Part shown: positions 7,075-10,449 of the stretch, piece after piece
How positions within the stretch are numbered: position 1 is the first letter of the stretch
Layout: the number at the start of each line of letters is the position of its first letter
Source: Bordetella parapertussis
GTDB taxonomy: Bacteria > Pseudomonadota > Gammaproteobacteria > Burkholderiales > Burkholderiaceae_C
Direction: 5' to 3'
Assembly (NCBI GenBank): GCA_945900685.1
Contig: CAMDJS010000068.1
Coordinates: 1 to 10,449, forward strand
Length of the DNA: 10,449 nucleotides
Made by a program: the position numbers and the translations under genes
Notes under the pieces: generated by a model
Databases searched by the model: none
Seen by the model: the letters and a program-made list of their open reading frames with translations, nothing else
Told to the model about the DNA's origin: nothing

Positions 7075-7848
7075 TCAATGGCCGGTGAACTTGGGAAGCC
7101 GTTTCTCTGCAAAAGCCTTTCGGCCCTCGGCATAGTCGCTGCTTTTAAAACACGTATCAACGGCCTGATCGATACGCGCAATTTGAGAAGTGTCGCCCGC
7201 GGCAATGCAAAGCATGGCTTGCTTGGCGGCTTGCACTGTGAGAGGAGCGTTTTGTGAAATTTGAAGTGCGACCTCAGCGCAGTGATCAAACACAGGGTCG
7301 TGAACCGCGTTGACGATGCCAATTTGCGCGGCCTCTGTGGCCCCATAAACTTTGGCGGTGTAAAAGGCCTCAGCGGCTGCTGTAGGTCCGAGGTTTTGCA
7401 CAATGCTTTTTATGCCTTTGTACCCATAACCCAAGCCTAAGCGTGCTGCGGGCATGCGGAACTTAGAAGCGGGATTTGCATAGCGCAAATCACAACTCAA
7501 AGCCAAGCCTAGGCCGCCGCCATAGCAAATGCCGCTGATGGCGGCAATCACGGGCACTCTGCAACGTGTAATGGCCTCTTGTGCTTGCGCAACGCTTTGG
7601 TTGTAGTGCGCTACCGAAGCTTCAGAATTTCGTTGTGTTTCAAACTCACTGATGTTGGCGCCTGAAACAAAAGCTTTATCGCCAGCGCCGCGCAGAATCA
7701 CGGCACGAACTTGGGTGTCGCCTTCGATCTTGTCAAAAGCTTGTTTCAGATCAATCCACATCGACAAGCTCATGGCGTTATAACGCTCAGCGTCGTCAAT
7801 CGTAACCACACTGACGTGCTGCTCATGTGTGACATGAATAATACCCAT
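7075..7848 (-). CDS. Crotonase-fold protein (enoyl-CoA hydratase/isomerase family) lacking both catalytic glutamates
   Basis: A 257-residue crotonase-superfamily protein, normal in length. The two oxyanion-hole segments are present: AFVSGANISEF (59-69) and GICYGGGLGLALSCDLRYA (106-124). The C-terminal EGRKAFAEKRLPKF (241-254) is the usual trimer-forming tail. In rat mitochondrial hydratase the catalytic Glu residues lie in a GGGCELA block and an FGQPEI block. The equivalent positions here are Gly114 (GGGLGLA) and Ala134 (FRMPAARLGLGYGY). The fold should bind and polarise an acyl-CoA thioester, but standard water addition is doubtful. Isomerase, hydrolase, decarboxylase or C-C cleaving activity are alternatives within the superfamily. 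I prefer the ATG at 7846-7848, with AGGTGG 7 nt upstream, over the TTG at 7852-7854, which overlaps the CoA-transferase stop. It follows the CoA-transferase directly, so its substrate is probably the CoA ester made by that enzyme. Confidence 0.88.
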   Translation of the reverse strand: MGIIHVTHEQHVSVVTIDDAERYNAMSLSMWIDLKQAFDKIEGDTQVRAVILRGAGDKAFVSGANISEFETQRNSEASVAHYNQSVAQAQEAITRCRVPVIAAISGICYGGGLGLALSCDLRYANPASKFRMPAARLGLGYGYKGIKSIVQNLGPTAAAEAFYTAKVYGATEAAQIGIVNAVHDPVFDHCAEVALQISQNAPLTVQAAKQAMLCIAAGDTSQIARIDQAVDTCFKSSDYAEGRKAFAEKRLPKFTGH

Positions 7849-7850
7849 CT

Positions 7851-9047
7851 TCAAACCACCTCTTGAGTGTGAAATTGTTGAATCTCTGCATCCGAATAGC
7901 CTGCTTCTCGGAGCACTTCATCTGTATGCTCACCCCATCCTGGTGCAGGCGCCACAACTTGAGACGGCGTTCGCTCCAAAACGACGGGTTGAGTAATGTA
8001 AGCAATTTCTTTGCCAAAGTTTGTCATCAAGCTTTCGGTGACTTTCAAATGCTTCACTTGCTCATCTTCAAAGACCTCAGGAACCGTATAGACCGGACCG
8101 GCAGGAACACCTACTTGATTCAGAACATCGACCCAATGCTTGACTGTATTTTTTTTGAACTCTATCGCAATCAATGAATTCAAGCGACCTCGATGTTTGA
8201 CACGCAAAGGTTCGGTTTGGAATTCAGGGTCAGCATACCAGTCTGGCTTGTTCAGCACATCGCAAAACCGTTTCCAATTACCCTCACCTGAAGCACCCAG
8301 GTTAAAGCAGCCGTCGTTGGCATCAAACAAACCCATGGGCGAGCTGGTGGGGTGGTTGTTGCCCACTTGGACGGGGATATCGTCGTCGTTGAGGTAGCGT
8401 GCCATTTGGAAATCCATCATGGCAATTTGCGAATGCAACAAAGAGCTGTGCACCCATTGGCCTTTGCCAGAGACTTCGCGCTCCAACAGGGCTACCAATA
8501 TGCCCAGTGCGCAGTACAAGCCCGCACTTAAATCGGCCACCGCCAAGCCAGCGCGAATAGGCCCGTGTTCGGGCTCTCCCGTGACACTCATCAAGCCGCC
8601 CATGCCTTGAATAATTTGATCGAAGCCAGGTCGCCAAGCGTAGGGCCCATCTTGGCCAAACCCAGAAATACTGGCCAAAATGATGCGAGGGTTGACCTTG
8701 GCCAAAGATTCGTAATCGAGGCCCAGTTTATTTTTGACATCGGGCCGCCAATTCTCCACCACCACATCCGCCTCGGCCACCAAACGCATCAGTACATCGA
8801 TGGCACCCGGTTTTTTCAGATTGAGAGTCATCGAGCGCTTGTTGCGGTTGATATTTTGAAAGTCTCCGCCCTTGCGATTGGCGGCAAACATAGCTTCATT
8901 GGGGTCGACGCCTGGAGGGGGTTCGACACGAATGACATCTGCACCAAAGTCGGTAAGGATGCGCACGCAATTGGGCCCCGCTCGAACGCGAGACAGATCA
9001 ATGACTTTGAATCGAGCGAGGGCGCTGGAAGCTTGAATTTTCGGCAT
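7851..9047 (-). CDS. CaiB/BaiF family (class III) CoA-transferase
   Basis: A 398-residue class III CoA-transferase, which moves CoA from a donor thioester such as succinyl-CoA to a free carboxylate. Visible family blocks are VIDLSRVRAGPNCVRILTDF (15-34), IRVEPPPGVDP (39-49), the NRNKRSMTLNLK segment (67-78), VVENWRPDV (96-104) and ASISGFGQDGPYAWRPGFD (125-143). Asp172 in VADLSAGLY (170-178) matches the Asp that forms the acyl-anhydride intermediate in formyl-CoA transferase. The C-terminal part has VPAGPVYTVPEVFEDEQV (314-331). I place the start at the ATG 9045-9047, 4 nt after the amidase stop, because MPKIQASSALARFKVIDLSR is the normal family N-terminus. A frame extension to 9167 would overlap the amidase by over 100 nt. 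It stands at the entry of the acyl-CoA steps and probably activates the acid released by the amidase. Confidence 0.92.
   Translation of the reverse strand: MPKIQASSALARFKVIDLSRVRAGPNCVRILTDFGADVIRVEPPPGVDPNEAMFAANRKGGDFQNINRNKRSMTLNLKKPGAIDVLMRLVAEADVVVENWRPDVKNKLGLDYESLAKVNPRIILASISGFGQDGPYAWRPGFDQIIQGMGGLMSVTGEPEHGPIRAGLAVADLSAGLYCALGILVALLEREVSGKGQWVHSSLLHSQIAMMDFQMARYLNDDDIPVQVGNNHPTSSPMGLFDANDGCFNLGASGEGNWKRFCDVLNKPDWYADPEFQTEPLRVKHRGRLNSLIAIEFKKNTVKHWVDVLNQVGVPAGPVYTVPEVFEDEQVKHLKVTESLMTNFGKEIAYITQPVVLERTPSQVVAPAPGWGEHTDEVLREAGYSDAEIQQFHTQEVV
7856..7861 (-). promoter_or_regulatory. Ribosome binding site deciding the crotonase start
   Basis: The minus strand reads AGGTGG, 7 nt before the ATG at 7846-7848 and only 1 nt before the alternative TTG. 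It lies inside the last codons of the CoA-transferase gene. The spacing favours the ATG. Confidence 0.55.
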
Positions 9048-9051
9048 GTGT

Positions 9052-10332
9052 TCAGAGGTTCCAAAAGACAAAAGGTGATTGTTCGGCAAAATTGAGCAGC
9101 TGATGCTCTGCAAAAGGTCTGGCCAAGACTTGCACGCAGATGGCGCGTCCCCGCAAATCACGGCCAATTGGCAGGTTGAGAGATGGCAAGCCCAGGTAAT
9201 TCACAAAACCCATAAAGCGGTGCATGGCAAACAAGGCCGCACGATCAAAAGAGGGGTGCCCGATTTCCACGGTGTGCCAATCGGGCACAGGGTCTGCAAG
9301 TGAGGGCACAATCAAAAAATCAGCATTGCTGAAATGTTGGTTGACGAAGTCTTGTAGAAGGAATGGCCGAGAGTGCATGGACTCTTGGTACCAACTGTGG
9401 GGAAGTCCCAGGCCCATGAGACCGATAGCTTGAACACCGGGTTCGGCAGAGCCTTGTTTCAAAGCTGCGTGGTGGGTTTGAGCAGTCTCATAAAACAACA
9501 CGCGTTGTGCATGCCTGTTGAGTACATCAAACGACTCGTCCATGTGGATGAAACTGACATTGTCATCTAGCTGAGTGATCCAAGTACGGATGGCTTGGGA
9601 TACCGAAGGGGCGACACCTTTTTCTGGCAACCACAGCTGGCAATTGCTTGACTGCTTGGCAAGCTTGCGGGGAATTTGGGGACACAAAGCCGCCCATATT
9701 TCACGGGCGTCTTGTGGAAAACGACTCAAAATGCCCACGCTGTCGAGAGACGGTGCCAAAGGCGCACAACCCTGAGTGCTGACCGCGCCGTGCGTGGTTT
9801 TGAGTCCCATCAGTCCGCAAGTTGCTGCGGGTATGCGAACTGAACCTGCGGTGTCTGTGCCCATGGCCGCGTAGCTCATGCCAGCAGCCAAGGCAACAGC
9901 AGAGCCGCTGGATGAACCGCCCACCGCAGCATCTGCATCCGTTGGATTGATGCACCGAGCAAAGTGCTTATTTTGAGATGTGGCGCCACAAGCATGAGGC
10001 GCCATCACAAGGGTAGCCCATTGACTGGCACCTGCTTGTTGCAAAGCCAAGTTTGCTCTTGCAGGCTTAACACCCTTTTGAGCGAGACCCATGCCGACGC
10101 CGCAGCCTGGCTCACGATCGGTGAGTTGGAAGATATCTTTATGTGCCAAGGCAATGCCAGACAGCGGGCCGTCTAGAGGGGTAGTAAGTGACAGTTCTTC
10201 AACCACACACGGAAACTGGGCATTCAAACTTCGTCCTCGATTGACCTGGGCAAACAAGGCGTCTTGGACGGATACATCCCCCGCCCGGATGTTGGCCTGC
10301 AGTTGAGTCATTCGCGCAGGCAGTTCAAACAT
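9052..10332 (-). CDS. Amidase signature family hydrolase
   Basis: A 426-residue amidase-signature enzyme, which hydrolyses an amide to a carboxylic acid and ammonia or amine. The Ser-cisSer-Lys triad is intact: Lys65 in IALAHKDIF (60-68), Ser140 in VGGSSSGSAVALAAG (137-151), and the nucleophile Ser164 in GTDTAGSVRIPAA (158-170). The next stretch, CGLMGLKTTHGAVST (172-186), is the familiar continuation. Length is at the short end of the usual 430-500. There is no signal peptide, so it is cytoplasmic. The end GLPSLNLPIG (381-390) is typical and shows a complete C-terminal domain. The ATG at 10330-10332 overlaps the stop of the upstream gene by 8 nt, indicating coupled translation; no good Shine-Dalgarno is seen. 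It is followed after 4 nt by the CoA-transferase, which suggests its carboxylic acid product is the CoA acceptor. It is not a GatA: there is no GatB/GatC nearby and the length is short. Confidence 0.92.
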   Translation of the reverse strand: MFELPARMTQLQANIRAGDVSVQDALFAQVNRGRSLNAQFPCVVEELSLTTPLDGPLSGIALAHKDIFQLTDREPGCGVGMGLAQKGVKPARANLALQQAGASQWATLVMAPHACGATSQNKHFARCINPTDADAAVGGSSSGSAVALAAGMSYAAMGTDTAGSVRIPAATCGLMGLKTTHGAVSTQGCAPLAPSLDSVGILSRFPQDAREIWAALCPQIPRKLAKQSSNCQLWLPEKGVAPSVSQAIRTWITQLDDNVSFIHMDESFDVLNRHAQRVLFYETAQTHHAALKQGSAEPGVQAIGLMGLGLPHSWYQESMHSRPFLLQDFVNQHFSNADFLIVPSLADPVPDWHTVEIGHPSFDRAALFAMHRFMGFVNYLGLPSLNLPIGRDLRGRAICVQVLARPFAEHQLLNFAEQSPFVFWNL

Positions 10333-10449
10333 GGGCCAAGCTTTTCAGTAGGTCGCTAAAGTTCCCATCTGGTGTCAGATGGGCAAAGGCGCTTGACGGC
10401 GTTTGTAGTCGTGCCAAATTTTTGGCTGATGCCATCAGGATGGCATCAG
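10325..10449 (-). CDS. C-terminal end of an unidentified protein, 5' part beyond the window
   Basis: An open minus-strand frame enters from the window edge and ends at a TGA at 10325-10327, giving 40 residues that start DAILMASAKN and end SDLLKSLAHV. The stop overlaps the amidase start by 8 nt, the same arrangement seen at 4489-4496, which supports real coding. I do not recognise the family; the piece is short and looks like a helical C-terminal tail. It is probably the preceding gene of the same operon. Confidence 0.55.
   Translation of the reverse strand, partial: DAILMASAKNLARLQTPSSAFAHLTPDGNFSDLLKSLAHV
10426..10449. repeat. Perfect 11-bp inverted repeat with 2-bp spacer
   Basis: The arms ctgatgccatc (10426-10436) and gatggcatcag (10439-10449) are exact reverse complements separated by ag. 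The palindrome lies inside the upstream partial coding frame and reaches the last base of the window, so its true length is unknown. No T-run follows the right arm within the window, and on the minus strand coding continues past it, so a terminator is unlikely. It could be a chance coding palindrome. Confidence 0.6.

Noticed and set aside
6873..7403. Second minus-strand frame of 176 codons between crotonase and binding protein
   Set aside because: It overlaps two genes with strong family motifs in another frame, and its sequence is low in recognisable structure.
8565..9095. Plus-strand open frame of 176 codons
   Set aside because: It is antisense to the CoA-transferase N-terminal half, has no recognisable domain, and is explained by codon bias on the opposite strand.
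9048..9167. N-terminal extension of the CoA-transferase by 40 residues
   Set aside because: It overlaps the amidase end by over 100 nt, and the family N-terminus begins at the ATG at 9045-9047.
1..10449. CRISPR array, tRNA, rRNA or insertion sequence
   Set aside because: No regular repeats, tRNA-like cloverleaf, rRNA-like sequence, transposase or terminal inverted repeats are visible; the window is almost entirely accounted for by metabolic genes.

Overview
The window looks like part of one long catabolic operon from a betaproteobacterium, most likely Burkholderiales (Comamonadaceae or Alcaligenaceae type). This rests on gene content (CaiB/BaiF CoA-transferase, amidase, NMT1/TauA-type transporter, MmgE/PrpD and several acyl-CoA enzymes packed together) and on the flavour of the proteins. 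Base composition looks fairly balanced, which suits a moderate-G+C member better than a very high-G+C one. The genus is not resolved.

Every gene I support lies on the minus strand, so transcription runs from high to low coordinates. In that order: the 3' end of an unidentified gene (cut by the window edge), an amidase-signature hydrolase, a CaiB/BaiF CoA-transferase, a crotonase-fold enzyme, a three-gene ABC importer (binding protein, permease, ATPase), a NodB/PuuE-like polysaccharide-deacetylase-family hydrolase, an SDR oxidoreductase, an acyl-CoA dehydrogenase, a decayed enoyl-CoA hydratase, and an MmgE/PrpD protein. Junctions are overlaps of up to 8 nt or gaps of 2 to 26 nt, except where the decayed gene sits. 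There is no room for internal promoters or terminators of ordinary size. The operon promoter and any regulator must lie beyond 10449, and the operon may continue below position 1. No stretch over 300 bases lacks a gene; the only larger gap (1387-1652) is filled by the pseudogene.

The genes can be read as one route. The importer brings in a small organic anion or N-heterocycle. The PuuE/imidase-like hydrolase could open a cyclic amide and the amidase could release ammonia from the half-amide. The CoA-transferase would activate the resulting acid. The acyl-CoA dehydrogenase, crotonase and SDR would then carry out a beta-oxidation-like sequence, with MmgE/PrpD acting on a hydroxy- or carboxy-acid intermediate. 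This is inference from family membership and order; the substrate is unknown.

The most notable observations are that several enzymes depart from the textbook active site. The crotonase lacks both catalytic glutamates. The SDR lacks the Ser and Lys of the Ser-Tyr-Lys triad. The acyl-CoA dehydrogenase has its probable base in the LCAD/isovaleryl-CoA dehydrogenase position. A second, more ordinary enoyl-CoA hydratase has been reduced in place to its two ends. Together they suggest a specialised or rewired acyl-CoA pathway.
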